Assembly (NCBI GenBank): GCA_022495995.1
Contig: JAFEMH010000755.1
Span: 266,001-330,000, forward strand
Length of the DNA: 64,000 nt
Direction: 5' to 3'
Source of the DNA: Adenophora triphylla var. japonica
Taxonomy: Eukaryota; Streptophyta; Magnoliopsida; Asterales; Campanulaceae
Part shown: positions 52,897 to 64,000 of the stretch, in pieces
Layout of the letters: each line of letters opens with the position of its first letter
How positions within the stretch are numbered: position 1 is the first letter of the stretch
Position numbers and translations under genes: made by a program
The notes under the pieces: generated by a model
What the model was told of the DNA's origin: nothing
What the model saw: the letters and a program-made list of their open reading frames with translations, nothing else
Database searches by the model: none

Positions 52897-54498
52897 TTGT
52901 AAGTACCCAAATCTGGCTCATGCCTTCCGGTTAATTTTCCCGACAATTTCGATAAGTTTTCCGGTAATTCCCCAGACCTTCCCAGCGTTCCGGAAACATT
53001 CCGGAACTGTTTTTTATTAAATAAGGGCTGAAGAGGATCCTTCCTAATTAAAAAACACGTTTTTCTTAATTAGGAAGGAGGGTTCTAGAATTTGCCACCT
53101 TGCATGGTTCTAGAATGCTTGAGTCATTCAGATAAGCCCGCACGGCCGCATTAGCTCGCCGCTCTTAGCCGCACGGCTTCATTCACCTTATCCAGATTAC
53201 CTATAAATAGAGGCCTCCTCTACCCATTTCAACACACACAATAGAGGCACAAAATACACAATACACTTATAAACACTCCCAAGACGTGAAGAATATTGGT
53301 GCAAGCTCAAGAAGGTGAAGAAGGAAGGCCAAGAAGCTACCTCCCTCCTCCTTGAAGACCCAAGACCAACCTCTCCTCCTAGCTCCGTTCGAAGAAGCAA
53401 AGGAAGCAATTGGTAACCTCGCACGCCCTAACCTTGCTTTTAATTGATATACTTGCTCATTGCATTCATATATCTTGCTTGGGACTTGGCATTTATTCAT
53501 AAAGATCACATCTTTATCACCCCCTTTCCCTTTTGCATGCATTAAGACCTCATTTGTCATAAAAATGTAGTCTTTTTCATAAAGGTGCATCCTTTGCACC
53601 TAAAACCCCCATTTTCAAATAAAAATGTCATTTTTATGCATCATTTGCACATAAAAATCCAATCTTTTCAATAAAAATGCATCCTTTGCATTCAAAAACC
53701 TTTTCCAATGCATCATTTGCATAAAAATCCTATCTTTACGCATCACTTGCATAAAGATCATTTCTTTCAATCAAAAAGCATCATTTGCTAAAACCAAAAA
53801 TGTCATCTTTTCATTAAAGAGTCATTTTTCATCATGCATTTCCCCTTTCCCCCAACCTTGGAACGGACCGGTGTAAAAGATCCTATCTTTACATCGTTCC
53901 TTCCATTAAAGGTTCACGATTTCTTTGGAAAGGGATAACCTTGAACCCTATATCTCCGATTATTGCTTAAGAAAGAGTATGAAGCCTCTATACGAGCTCG
54001 ACCGTCTTAAAGCGTAGGATTGATGGGCTAAGGACCCTCCTTTTCTAAAGAACCTCATCTTTGACCAAAAGAGAGTCATTCTCTCGATCACGCAAGTCCC
54101 GAGGGTCCCGAGGTTAAAATGCGATGATCACAAGTCATAAGATGAGGACGGGATCATAATCCCAAATACATAAAATTCCAAGGAATCCCGAGCGACAACC
54201 AACAAATGGTTTGTACGTCCGGAAGACAACTTGGGACATTCCCCCCTTTTTCTCAAACACATGCACACAAGAAAGCACGCAAGCAAGCACGATTACGAAA
54301 TCTTGGGAGACTTGCTCCGGCAAGGCACTTTGGGTGAACGCCAAACGTTCTTCCCAAGGGGTAACTTAACCTCCGAACCCAAGTAAAAACCTTTTTTTCA
54401 AAGTTTTGAGGTAATCAAAATGGCGTGGCGACTCCGTTTTCAAATAACTCGGATGTCTTCAAACTCGCGTGAATCCACAAAATTTGGGCACACATTCA
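52897..54498 (+). repeat. 5' LTR of the plus-strand Tat element
   Basis: It begins TGTAAGTACCC. The TATA box CTATAAATAG is at 53201-53210 with an ACACACAATAGAGGC transcription-start-like stretch after it. From 53460 to 53830 AT-rich units such as AAAATGCATCCTTTGCA recur imperfectly. The end is placed just before the primer site, near CACATTCA; without the second LTR it is approximate. Confidence 0.7.
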
Positions 54499-54503
54499 CG
54501 GTT

Positions 54504-54521
54504 TGGCGACTCATTTGGGAA
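54504..54521 (+). other. Primer-binding site (tRNA-Arg-like)
   Basis: TGGCGACTCATTTGGGAA starts with the nine bases TGGCGACTC that complement the 3' end of a plant tRNA-Arg and is close to primer sites of other Tat/Ogre-like elements. A second, weaker TGGCGACTC lies at 54426. Confidence 0.6.
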
Positions 54522-55322
54522 TGACCCAAAGGAGAAAAGCTTTTATTTTCAAAACAAAAAAATCGATGCTCGGTATATAGGTGGAAACCACTTACCCTTC
54601 TGTACACTCCACGACGTGGGAGTTGGGATAACCGGTGGTTTAACAATCCACGTACCAGTATCCCTTTTCGAAAAAAAAAAATTGAAAAAAAAAGAAAGCT
54701 TTTCCCTTTGAGCGGGTTAGACTCCCGTCGCCGATTTCATTAATCATGCTTGCTTTCTTTACCATGCATTGCATCATTTGCATCTTGGAATCTGTGCATA
54801 CTTTGAAACGGGAAACAACCCGAAAAATAGCAAAAGGAGTGGAACCTGGAAAATTGATCCATGCAGTCGTACGGCTCAATCCTCATTGGATTCTGACCGG
54901 GCGACCTCAGTGGCAATTCCACCAGGAAAAATCATGGTTAATCTGGCAGTCCTAGCAGCTTGGGGCTACTCCGCTCCATGACCGATCGGGGCTCCCGAAA
55001 AATTTACGTGCTTATGTGTTGCATTCTCCCCGTCCCGAAAATCATTCCTTTAAAACACATTTATGAAAATCTCTGTTTTAACTCAAAAAGGAACATTTTT
55101 AGGAGACCGCACACTACGCGCACCTGATATATCCTGTACACTTTGCACGCACGTCCTTCAAACCCGAGGGTGGTTCCAGTGCGATCACGGACAGCCTTAC
55201 GATGCTCCGGGCGCGCACGGAATCATCCCAACCTCCCACGGGCACCAGAATGTCGACCAATGCACAAACCGTGTCACACGTTTCAAAAATCCGTGACTTT
55301 TGGTTGGTTTGTGGTCTAGTCC

Positions 55323-55991
55323 GTGGCATATAGCCCAGTTGCATACCCACGTAAAGGTCAAGCCTTAGCTCATAACGGAAGCCAAGATTTTCGCTCAAGC
55401 GAAATTCTGCCGAAATTCCGACAAGGAAAAATCGGTGGGATCTTGACTCCGACATTGACTATTGACCTTGACCCGCACGGAATGCGTAAGAGTCAAGACC
55501 GAGTCTTTGCCAAAAATCAAAAGATCTTTCGCTCAAGCGAAGCTCTGCCAAAATTCCGACAAGGAAAAATTGGCAAGATCTTGACCGGCATTGACTTCGA
55601 TTCCGACCCACGCACCGTGTATGCAACGAAGTTCAATGTGACACCGTGTCATCCGGCTTTTTACCACCCGACCCATGCCTATTATTCTCTCGGACATTAC
55701 CGAAAGTCAGAAACCGTCATTCGCTCAAGCGAAACTCTGCCAAAGATCCGTCAAGGCAGAGAGACGAGACTTTCCCGATATTGCCTTGACTATAATCCGC
55801 ATCGCTCGTGCGTTGAAAGGTCCTATGACCCGCTAGACCCGATAGGAGCGTTCTTACTCTCGGTCGGTGGGATCCGCGTGCCCTATAGGACCCTCGCCCG
55901 TGGCCGTCCACCCCGGGAGGTCGAAATACGGGTGGAATACGAGGGGCTTATAGACGTAGTGACGGAACCCACCGATCCAGATCTAGAGTAG
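55323..55991 (+). CDS. Leader ORF with internal repeats (Tat element)
   Basis: A 222-codon clean frame between primer site and gag. The unit SSEILPKFRQGKI recurs three times (residues about 25, 70, 136) as SSE.LPK.RQG, each followed by a K/R-rich then TI/D-rich stretch. The last 60 residues read GGIRVPYRTLARGRPPREVE, then IRVEYEGL. I do not recognise a domain. Some Tat/Ogre elements have an extra ORF upstream of gag, and this sits in that place. Its preservation among decayed neighbours is notable, but repeats alone may keep a frame open. Confidence 0.4.
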   Translation: MAYSPVAYPRKGQALAHNGSQDFRSSEILPKFRQGKIGGILTPTLTIDLDPHGMRKSQDRVFAKNQKIFRSSEALPKFRQGKIGKILTGIDFDSDPRTVYATKFNVTPCHPAFYHPTHAYYSLGHYRKSETVIRSSETLPKIRQGRETRLSRYCLDYNPHRSCVERSYDPLDPIGAFLLSVGGIRVPYRTLARGRPPREVEIRVEYEGLIDVVTEPTDPDLE

Positions 55992-56235
55992 TTGTGAAAA
56001 AGAAGGGCGTAACCCCTTTTCCAACCAAATAGATATTAATAAAAGACACTGTTTTAAGTAAACTTGAAGATTCTAATTTGCATATTGCCCGAGCCTTCAC
56101 CTAAACACCTACCCCGAGTCTAATTCTTTCCTATCCCTTTCCCGCAGCCGAGAAAGAAGTGGGTGAGAACACCGGTCGCCGACTTGTTAGCGCGTAATCC
56201 TCGTACGCCCGCCGTAATCCTCGCTCGAGAGTCGA

Positions 56236-58210
56236 ATGGCCGATTTGACAGAGAACAAGTCTGGTTTGGGTAACCAGATGACTAGGGAAGAAGAGCTAGC
56301 CTTAGCCCCGGAAAACAAATGTAAGGCCCATGAGGAACAAAGCAAGCCACGCTCATTGAAGCGCATCGTCGTCATGGAGTTCAAATAGTGGTCGAGCCCA
56401 ACGATTCCTTGGTAATGGTAGAAGATGAGCCTCCGTAAGCGCCCATCTCGGCTCCATCACCTATAACCAATGCCCTCCTCCATCCTCATACGATCCCTTA
56501 TCCAGATTACCCTCTTCGCTCCTTTCCAACATCTCAAGCCATCGGGATCCCGACACCCTCACCTCCTCAAATGAGACCCACTTTGTTCCCTATCAACGTA
56601 AAGCAAACGCCTCGCCTATCCCTAAGCACGCAGCCTCTCGCATTACCCCATGGGATTCACTCCCTCTCCTCGCATGGGCCATCCTGTGCATTCCCTAGGC
56701 CTCAAAATCAGCTCAATGATCCTTTAAATTCATGTCCCGCCACAGCCAGATCTTCCACCTCCAACTTTGCCAACAGACCCCGGGAGGTTTCGTATCCTTT
56801 TTCCTACTTCGGAAATTATGAGCCTAATTCCTATGCCTCCGGCCCGTCTCACGGGAACACGGGACCTCGGTCAAGTTTACACTTACTTCCCCTCCAAAGA
56901 TCCCCAAGCCTTGGTACCGGCTACCACCGTGCCACCTACCGTCCTTCCACTCCAAATCGATAAGCCTTCTCCGAATCGAGCAATCCTAAACCATCCCCCG
57001 ACTCCGACATGGCTTGGCTAATGGAACAAGTTAGGTCCATGCAAGAGAAGTTTGGGGAAATAAACACCAAGAGGACAAAGCATACCGCATCACCGATCCC
57101 AAAGCAAAGTTGTCCCTCTCCCTCCAAAATTCCGAATGCCGAAATTGAAAATGTTCAACGGCACCGATTGTCCCCTGACTCACATTGAAAGCTACATTCT
57201 TGCCATGAGAGCCAAAGATTGTACGCAAAGAACAAATGGCCGACCATTTTCGCTTATCATTAAAAGGTTCACTTCTTAGGTGGTTCCCGCATGTGAAACC
57301 AGAGGCCCGAGCTACTTGGGACCAGATCAAGGAAGCGTTCCTAGAAAAGTATAAGGCCAATTTGAATTGGGAAACCAGCCGGAATGACCTACAGGTACCC
57401 TACAACGTTCGAGATGAGCCAAGTAAGTGAATTCTACAAGAGATGGAATTGGAAGCTCGGTGAAATGATGACCCCACTCAATGAAGAGGAACAGATGGAG
57501 ATCTTCCAATCTTGCTTGAAACCTCAACTAAGAGTCCAAATTGGCAATTACTACTATCCCGACCTTCGGGCAATGGTAAATGCCGGCACCAAGTTTGAGA
57601 ATGCCTTCAATATGGCTCCCGCCACAGAACAACCGGCTTCTTATCGCTACAAAGCACCGGTGTCAAATGCCCCAAATGGCCACCGTGAAAGGAAAAGAAA
57701 TGATTGGCGCCGTTAATTACATTCGTAATGAGAAAGCGGGATGTAATGCAGCCAAGCCGCCGCAAAGCCAAAGCTCCCTTCCTATACCGCCGAAGATTTC
57801 GAATGCCACTAGAAAAGGTCTTCGACGGTTTGGTAGCCCAAGGACTCATCGACCTTTGGAAAACTCGGAAGCCCAGAACCCCAAGATCGTAATGGACGAG
57901 ACCAAACACCGTCGCTTTCACAAATATCATGGCCATAACACTAATGATTGCACCTACCCGAAGTTCCCGATCTCTCGCCTAGTTGAAGAAGGCAAGCTAG
58001 AACCACCTCGGGTCCCAATGTGGTCAAGAATCCTCTTCCCGCTAACAATCGAGTCAACATGATCGAGTTCGGAGGAACAAATGGAAACGGTTTTGGAAAT
58101 CCAGAGGTCATAGATATCCCGAAATTCAATGTTCCTTATGCCGAATTACGGGGAAATGGAAAGATCTCGATTAATGCCGCCGCCATGGAGGGACAAGCTT
58201 TGGACCCATA
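56236..58210 (+). pseudogene. gag of the plus-strand Tat element
   Basis: The probable start is MADLTENKSGLGNQMTREEE at 56236. A Pro/Ser-rich middle (56571-56963) follows, then the gag domain across frames: MADHFRLSLKGSLLRWFPHV, WDQIKEAFLEKYKANLNWET, SEFYKRWNWKLGEMMTPLNE, MEIFQSCLKPQLRVQI and AMVNAGTKFENAFNM. The zinc-finger-like tail is HRRFHKYHGHNTNDCTYP with the first Cys changed to Arg. It is similar to the minus-strand gag at 51116-52896. At least five frameshifts are present. Confidence 0.85.
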
Positions 58211-58860
58211 GTCGGAACCGATTTCGTTAATGTTGTCGAGCTCGGCCTCTTTTCTACGACATCGAACCAAGAACCATGGTCAAGATTACGTAAGAAAGGC
58301 TCACTTATGAAGACTGCGAGTTTGAAGTAAAACAAGCCATGTTAATGAAAGTCTCTCCGTAACCCTTCATCACCCATGATGAGCATAATGTGTTTGTAAT
58401 GGCTCTTACTACTCCCGAGGATCATTCCCAACCCCCGTTTGGGAAAAGGTAGAGAGAAGAGTGAACAAGCCGTAAGACTTTTGGGATGAAGAAAGTCGTA
58501 TCTCGATGCCGAAAGCACAACCGGTCCTACCGCCCTGCAGGTACAAATGGATGAAGTTAAGTTCGTAAAGGAGATTCCGCCGTATCGCCCGAGTACTTCC
58601 TATGGAATTGGTGTCGACAAAGGCAATAATGATCCGCAGAGTGCACAATCAAATGACAACGCCGGCAAGATCAAGCTACTCCCAGTGGCAACAAGAAGAA
58701 GGAGTGAGATCCCTGGTCCAACCCTTGTCAAGTCCCCTCGAGTCAATAAGTAGCGTAGGGTCCAGAGTCGGCAGCGTCTATTCAGCCGAGTCAGAATCTT
58801 TGAATTCCAGTCCTCGTAGTCATCCGAAGGCCTCACGCCCGAGGATTATGAAAATGTAAT
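58211..58860 (+). pseudogene. Protease region of the plus-strand Tat element
   Basis: Short pieces include PFITHDEHNVFVMALTTP-like residues (about 58360-58425) and DEVKFVKEIPPYRPSTSYGI (58548 on). A catalytic DTG is not evident; it was probably in the damaged stretch near 58215-58260 (GTDFVNVVELGLF-like residues). Role inferred from order. Confidence 0.45.
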
Positions 58861-59039
58861 CGATGTCATCTTTCCCCTTATTTTGAATGAAATGACAAAT
58901 CTTTCGATTATCCTCTTATTGCCAACTTAACAAATGATAAATTAACTCAAAACTTAACAACAGCTAATAATGAATCATTTGAACAAGATGCAAACACACT
59001 AAACGAACAATACATTAAAGAAATCTTTAAGCGGGTTTC

Positions 59040-59935
59040 GTAAAAAAGGAAAACCGGGCCCAAGTCGCCGAGGAGGTTTTGATAAGTGTGAACTTGGGTA
59101 CTATTGAGGAACCTAAAGAGACACAGATTGGAAGCTTCTTCCAGGGGGTTGAAAGGGACGCATTGATCGAGCCGCTCGTAGAATACGTCGACGTGTTTGC
59201 ATGGTCATACAAGGATATGTCGGGGCTAGACAGCTCGATAGTAGAGCACGTAATCCCTCTAGCACCAGATGCTAAGCCGCAAAGCGTAAACCGAGAAAGA
59301 TCAAGCCGGAATGGTCTCTACAGGTCAAGGAAGAAATTGAGAAGCTACTGCGGGTAGGGTTCATCGTAGTCATTGAATACCCGACATGGTTGTCCAACAT
59401 CGTGACCGTAACCAAGGCCAATGGGAACGTGCGCCGTCGTGTGGATTTCCGAGATCTCGAACAAGGCCAGCCCCAAAGACGACTACCCTCTCGCCAAACA
59501 TAGACATCCCGGTGGACTCCACCGCCAACTACGAAGTCAAATCCTTCGTTGATGGTTTTGCAGGTGCTACAACCAGATCAAGATGGCCGAGGAAGACCAA
59601 GAAAAGACAAATCTCCTTCACCACACCACGGGAACCTATCGTTATACGGTAATGCCATTCGGGCTCAAGAATGCCGGGGCTACTTACCAAAGGGCAACGA
59701 CCGCGCTTTTTCATGACATGATCCACAAGGAGATTGAGGTCTACGTAGATGATATGATAATCCACTCCAAAGGAGAGGGTGGGCACTTTGTTGACCTACG
59801 AAAATTCTTTGAGAGGTTGAGACGGCATTCCATGAGACTAAACCCCGCCAAATGCACCTTCGGAGTGACAAGGGGAAAAGTGCTTGGGTATATGGTCACA
59901 GCGAGGTATAGAAGTTGACCCCGAAAGATCAAAGC
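59040..59935 (+). pseudogene. Reverse transcriptase of the plus-strand Tat element
   Basis: It reads EPLVEYVDVFAWSYKDMSGL (FAW motif, from about 59167), then across frames PTWLSNIVTVTKANGNVRRR, VDFRDLEQGQPQRR, NYEVKSFVDGFAG, GTYRYTVMPFGLKNAGATYQ and the catalytic YVDD in EVYVDDMIIHSKGEG (about 59737). It ends RLNPAKCTFGVTRGKVLGYM. At least four frameshifts lie between these blocks. Confidence 0.9.
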
Positions 59936-60520
59936 CATCATGGATATGAGGCCACCTCAAACCTGCATGTAAGTCAAGAGCTTCATGGGTAAATTGCAAG
60001 ACATCGATCGTTTCGTCAATCGCTGACCACTATGTGCGAGCCCATCTTCAAGCTCATGAAGAAGAATGTGGACACGTAATGGACCGAAGAATGCCAAGAT
60101 GCCTTTGACCGAGATCAAGGCATACTTAGTACATCCCCCGCACTATGCCCCCACATAGACGTAAGCCTCTTCTCGCTCTATCTCACCTGTCGCGTATACG
60201 GCAAGCTGGGGCTATGCTTGCTCGGGAGAAGAAAAGATTCTCGGGTAGAAAACGCCATTTACTTTGTCGGTCGGAAGCTACAGTGGGAGTGAGCACAATT
60301 ACTCAAGATGTGAAAAGACTCGTGCGGGATCGGTCTCGGGTAGTCGGCAAGTTGAAGCATTATATGCAAGCCCACCCCGTGAATTTGGTCTCGAAAATGG
60401 ACCCCATCAAGTACATCTTTGACAAGCCTTCCCTCTCGATGCGTTTAGCGAAGTGGTCCTTCTTCTTGGCGAATACGACATCAACTATGTGACCGTAAAG
60501 GCCATCAAGGGTCAAGCATT
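59936..60520 (+). pseudogene. First RNase H of the plus-strand Tat element
   Basis: Pieces across frames: SFMGKLQ, TEECQDAFD-like residues (about 60085), AYGKLGLCLLG, AIYFVGRKL, KHYMQAHPVNLVSKMDPIKY and ALSITGELPAMK. The blocks 'YYlSrkl', then 'l.hYm..h.v.lisk.dplkyif', are the RNase H and connection of Tat elements. Frames are strongly disturbed. Confidence 0.75.
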
Positions 60521-60589
60521 GTCGATCACCGGCGAACTTCCCGCAATGAAGACAGAGGGCCCGAACCCCAATTCCTGCATGAAGGGATC

Positions 60590-61075
60590 TTTGCAGTTGA
60601 GCTCGAGAATAGATGGCAATTGTTCTTTGACGGAGCCGCTAACAAAAGAGGAAATGGTGTAGGAATGCTATTGGTCGATCCGAAAGATGAGCATACCCCC
60701 ATAGCCCTCAAGTTGAACTTTCCCGCCACGAACAATGTCGCCGAGTATGAAGCCTCGCATTGCCGGGTTTGGAGGCCGCCTTAGAAAGAAATGTCAAGGA
60801 GCTCGAAGTTTACGGAGACTCGGCCACGATCATCAACCAAGTCTCCAACAAGTGGAAGACTCGTGGACCCTAATCCGCAACGGTATCATGCCCATATGGA
60901 GGAGTTGATCGGACAGCTTCGGAGAAGTGACTTTCCACTACTTGCCGAGGGAAAAGAACAGATTCGCAGATGCCCTAGCTACTCTAGCCTCACCGGTAGA
61001 GATCCCCGAGGGAAAAGCCATAAAGCCCTTCGAGTGGGTGAAGAGAAGCCCCACCTTTCGTTGTGAAGTGGACCT
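60590..61075 (+). pseudogene. Archaeal-type second RNase H
   Basis: RWQLFFDGAANKRGNGVGML, then IALKLNFPATNNVAEYEA, then ELEVYGDSATIINQVSNKW in shifting frames. This is the RVT_3 pattern (DGa.n..g.GvG, NN.AEYEA, gDS..i..q), a hallmark of the Tat lineage. Confidence 0.85.
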
Positions 61076-61229
61076 GGGACCCGAGCCTATAAAGGAACCT
61101 TGGTACAATCAGATTTACCAATTCCTCAAAGACGGAGAGTCGGCTTTCGGAGACGAAGAAGGTAGACCAAAAGAAGGAGTCGAGCCAAAAGCTTGCGAGC
61201 CCCGAAAAGGTTGGCCTCCCATTATGTCA

Positions 61230-62200
61230 TCCTAGGAGGCAACCTGTACAAGAAGCGGTATCAAGGACCACTCCTCTTATGTGTCACTCAAGAAAGAGCC
61301 GAGAGTTGATGACCGAAGTCCACAATGGTCCTTGCGGTCCTCACATGAATGCCAGAGCCCCGATGCAAGTGATCCTCGAATGGGTTACTACCGGATCTCC
61401 ATGGAGACAGATCAGCGCCCAAAGACGTCCGAACTGCGACAAGTGCCGGCGGTTTGCCAACCTCAACCATCTCCCACCTCATGACCCGTACTACATGACG
61501 ACTCCTTGGCCGTTTGCAACTTGGGGCATTGACGTGATAGGGAAAATAGCCCCGACAGAAGCAATGGGCACGAAGTTCGTGTTGGTAGCCATCGACTACT
61601 TCACCAAGTGGGTAGAGGCCAAGTCCTACAAGGTCCTCACTTCCAGAAAAGTGGCCCGCTTCATCAAAGAAAACATAATGTGCATATGGGGTGCCCAACG
61701 AGATCATTTCGATAATGGGTCACACTTCGAAGGAGATCGCGATAGACCGCCGTCGAATTCGAGTTACTCGCCACAAGTCGTCCCCGTACATACCTCGGAC
61801 CAATGGAGCCGTGGAAGCTGCTAATAAGACACTCGAGCGGATCATCCGGAAGATGGCCACCCGTGGTCGTGATTGGCCCGAAAAGCTGCACCTAGCACTC
61901 GGGGGCTACGTAACGTCTCGTCGAACGGCCACAGAGAAACTCCTTTGCCCTAACTTACGGGATGGAAGCGGTGTTACCAGGTGGAGTTGGAAATCCCGTC
62001 ATTAAGGGTCCTCCCGGAAAACAAAGTGTCAACGAAGTAGAATGGCTACGAAGCCGGCATGATGAATTGGCCTTGCTCGATGAGAGAAGGCTCAAAGCCA
62101 TGGAGCACACCCGAGCCTACCAGAGGCGAATGGCCGAGCGTTTGATAAGAAAGTCAAAGCTAGAAACATCAAAGAGGGTGACTTAGTGCCGAAAGTAAAG
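61230..62200 (+). pseudogene. Integrase of the plus-strand Tat element
   Basis: The zinc region reads TEVHNGPCGPHMNARAP...CDKCRRFAN. The core reads WPFATWGIDVIGKIAP (first D), VLVAIDYFTKWVEAKSYKVL, DNGSHFEGD (second D; the usual SDNG is FDNG) and, after a frameshift, TNGAVEAANKTLERII (catalytic E). The C-terminus gives SRHDELALLDERRLKAMEHT and AYQRRMAERL. Frameshifts occur at about 61745 and 61945. Confidence 0.9.
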
Positions 62201-62364
62201 CCCCTACCGTAGACAACCCCGGGAAAATGGGAACCCGTTTGGATCGGCCCTTATGTAGTGCAAGATACTGTCAGGAGGAGCAATGAAGCTTGCGTACTTG
62301 GACGGCAATCCCTTTGTCCACCCGAGTCAACGGTGATAAACTCAGAAGATACTATGTCTAATAA

Positions 62365-62620
62365 TAAAAAAAAAAAAAAAAAAAAAAAAAAGAAAAATCT
62401 TAGTGCAAAAAGAGTAATACCCAAATAGGCCGAAAAACCCCAAAAAGGGCGGTCTAGGCAAAAAACAGGGTTACACGAAAAAAATATAATAAAAAAAAAT
62501 ATATAAAAAGAAAAAAAAACATCTTAGTGCAAAAAAAGAAATACCCAGCTAGGGCCGAAAACCCAAAAGGGCGGTCTAGGCAAAAACAGGGTTGCACGTA
62601 AAAAAAAAAAAAAAAAAAAG
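62365..62620 (+). repeat. Two copies of a poly-A-rich 3' repeat
   Basis: A long A-tract is followed by ATCTTAGTGCAAAAAGA, then AATACCCA, then GGCCGAAAA-CCC-AAAAGGGCGGTC, then AGGCAAAAACAGGGTT-CACG. The unit occurs at about 62370-62480 and 62515-62600, and a third A-tract ends the block. Confidence 0.85.
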
Positions 62621-62639
62621 ACTTAGTTTTGTTAGTTCA

Positions 62640-63300
62640 CCGTAATGAACTACGAAGACCCGAGCCCCTTAGCCTTTCTTGTAAAAGGGGAACGTAGGCA
62701 CCATATATGGTTCGGTCTAAACAATAAAAAAGGGCAATAAAGCTTCCATAAAGTGCGTCCTTAGCAATAAATAAAAGGGTATTTCAGTTTTCATAAAACG
62801 GGTCCCAAGTAATAAGACATTTGAATTTCCATGAAACATGTCTTGATTAATTTCTAAAATAATATTTCTTGTTCATTACAAGTCAAAAATTTCTTGATGA
62901 GTTCAAGCACGGTCTACCTCTTGACTCGCTAACTTGCTAAAAAGATCTAAAATACAATAAAATGCCTAAATAAACTAATGTGTTTGCAAATGGCAATAAG
63001 AGGATCTTGAGAAAATACTTGTCGATGGTCATTCGCCGAGTCTTCTTCAGCCTTCTTCCCTTTTCCTCGGCCTCGTCGAGTCTTCTTCCTTTTCTTCTCA
63101 ATAATGTCGGTATCCCTCATCCCGACCTGCTGGTATCCTCACCGGAGCCTCTACCAACCCCGTGTCAATAAGCGCTCTCTATACGAGCACGAGTCCGTAT
63201 CTCCTCCCTCCGAGACTCGGCCAAATGAGCAACCCTCGGACAACCTCTTGTACCGAGCCTCCATGTCCCCGACCAAGTCACCCGATTGGTTATGGCAACT
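62640..63300. other. 3' region of the plus-strand Tat element
   Basis: Untranslated DNA with a repeated TAATAAAnnGG/AAGTAATAAGAC pattern (62725-62820), then CT-rich DNA from about 63040. On the minus strand the CT-rich part becomes purine-rich and may encode the Glu/Arg-rich end of the antisense ORF. Confidence 0.4.
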
Positions 63301-63304
63301 CGCC

Positions 63305-63997
63305 TTAGCCTCGGTCTCCTCGTAGTCCTACTCGAGTCGTGGTCACCCAATAAAACTCGGCGTCTATCCTCCAAGATAACCCGAGTCGCTCCCATCTCCC
63401 TCTCGTACCGGTCAAGTAGACAGTGGTCAAGATCGTGCTCTTCCTGCTTCCTAAAGATAGCCCTGGGTGGGAAGCAGTGTATGTCAAGCCCTCGAGAAAA
63501 AGTGAAGCCGGGCCGGGTCCCTCATGTCTAGAGACATCACCTCCATGGTCCGGATGTCCTCCCAGCCACTCAAAGGCTCTGTAAAGCCCCAAACCGCACC
63601 GGATACCAAGCAGTGGTATGTAGAAGGATGACCAGCAGTAATCTGGAACCCTCACAAGCATAAGACTCTGAAATATCCTCCCGGGTCTCGCAACCTCCAA
63701 AGTGTGGTATCCACCAACGGATGTCCGAAGTGGATAGCCTAGCCATCATCAGACCCTGGCTACCACTGTCCCGCCTGCCTAGGTGCGCACCTCTCCGAGA
63801 AATCACCCAAGGGCACCGAGTCGGCAAAGCCCCGTGCAAAGCCCCGAGCCTCTCCCCGCAGCCCACAAAGTCAACACGGCTAGGAACTCCCGGACCTCAT
63901 GAAATGGTCTCCCCGAGCCATCCTGTCGATCCCATGCAAAGTCTCCCCCAAAACCGGTGGGACGATATCCTTCCCGGCCACTGCAGTCTCTGACCAT
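63305..63997 (-). pseudogene. Antisense ORF of the plus-strand Tat element
   Basis: Minus-strand frames, joined across breaks, read FHEVREFLAVLTLWAAGRG, RVPDYCWSSFYIPLLGIRCG, RAFEWLGGHPDHGGDVSR and YLTGTRGRWERLG. The block 'yip.lgircgl...r.leWlGg' resembles plant-mobile-domain/DUF7745-type proteins. It lies antisense to gag-pol near the 3' end, as do the ORFs of element B at 8247-10645. The frame breaks near 63860 and 63700 and continues beyond the window. Confidence 0.45.
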
Positions 63998-64000
63998 GTC

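Larger units (their letters stand above)
52897..64000 (+). mobile_element. Plus-strand Tat-type gypsy element, right end off window
   Basis: The 5' LTR starts TGTAAGTACCC at 52897, within the gag of the neighbouring minus element. A tRNA-Arg-like primer site, leader ORF, gag, protease, RT, RNase H, second RNase H and integrase follow in order, then a repeat-rich 3' region with an antisense ORF. The 3' LTR is not reached. The family differs from element B, with a longer LTR and a different primer tRNA. Coding regions hold many frameshifts. Confidence 0.85.

Noticed and set aside
62365..62620. Poly-A tail of a LINE or processed pseudogene
   Set aside because: The A-tracts belong to a tandemly repeated 3' unit of the Tat element, and integrase lies directly upstream.

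Overview
This is nuclear DNA from a flowering plant, most likely a eudicot. It carries plant Ty3/gypsy (Tat-type) and Ty1/copia retrotransposons, a CACTA (En/Spm) DNA transposon, a Stowaway MITE, a tRNA-derived SINE, F-box gene fragments and an S1-type (self-incompatibility homologue) pseudogene. I see no intact single-copy host gene, rRNA, functional tRNA or prokaryotic gene. The window is a nested transposon graveyard lying over an older F-box/S1 gene cluster.

Layout. 1-1531: 5' end of a minus-strand Tat element (A) running off the left edge. 1532-6749: old gene-cluster DNA with a SET-gene exon, an F-box-associated fragment, two minisatellites, an unexplained promoter-like region, and a fold-back element. 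6750-35701: complete minus-strand Tat element (B), TSD ATTAT, with near-identical LTRs of about 0.9 kb. B is split by a complete 17.5-kb plus-strand CACTA element at 10722-28248 (CACTACCAGAAA termini, TSD GTG). 35702-39514: old cluster DNA again, with a Stowaway MITE, an S1 pseudogene, a composite LTR insertion (TSD GAGAT) and F-box fragments. 39515-50292: complete plus-strand copia element (TSD AGATG). A second, minus-strand copia element (39546-45691, TSD GTAGT) sits inside its 5' LTR, and that inner element contains a SINE with a 16-bp TSD. 50615-52896: 3' LTR and gag of a minus-strand gypsy derivative without pol. 52897-64000: plus-strand Tat element that starts inside that gag and runs off the right edge.

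How the parts relate. Both Tat elements with visible 3' regions carry an open frame antisense to gag-pol next to the 3' end. In B it has its own TATA box. The CACTA element encodes a degenerate TNP2-type transposase, a TnpA-like second protein and a plant-mobile-domain-like frame. Its 5' subterminal zone holds a captured C-terminal half of a DnaJ (Hsp40) gene, telomere-like arrays, a 0.9-kb GGGCATA array and an 0.8-kb (TAA)/(TTA) palindrome. Exact TSDs give the order of events: gene cluster, then Tat B, then CACTA in B; and outer copia, then inner copia, then SINE. Almost every coding region has frameshifts or stops, so few if any elements here look autonomous. The main exception is the CDS of the antisense ORF in B.
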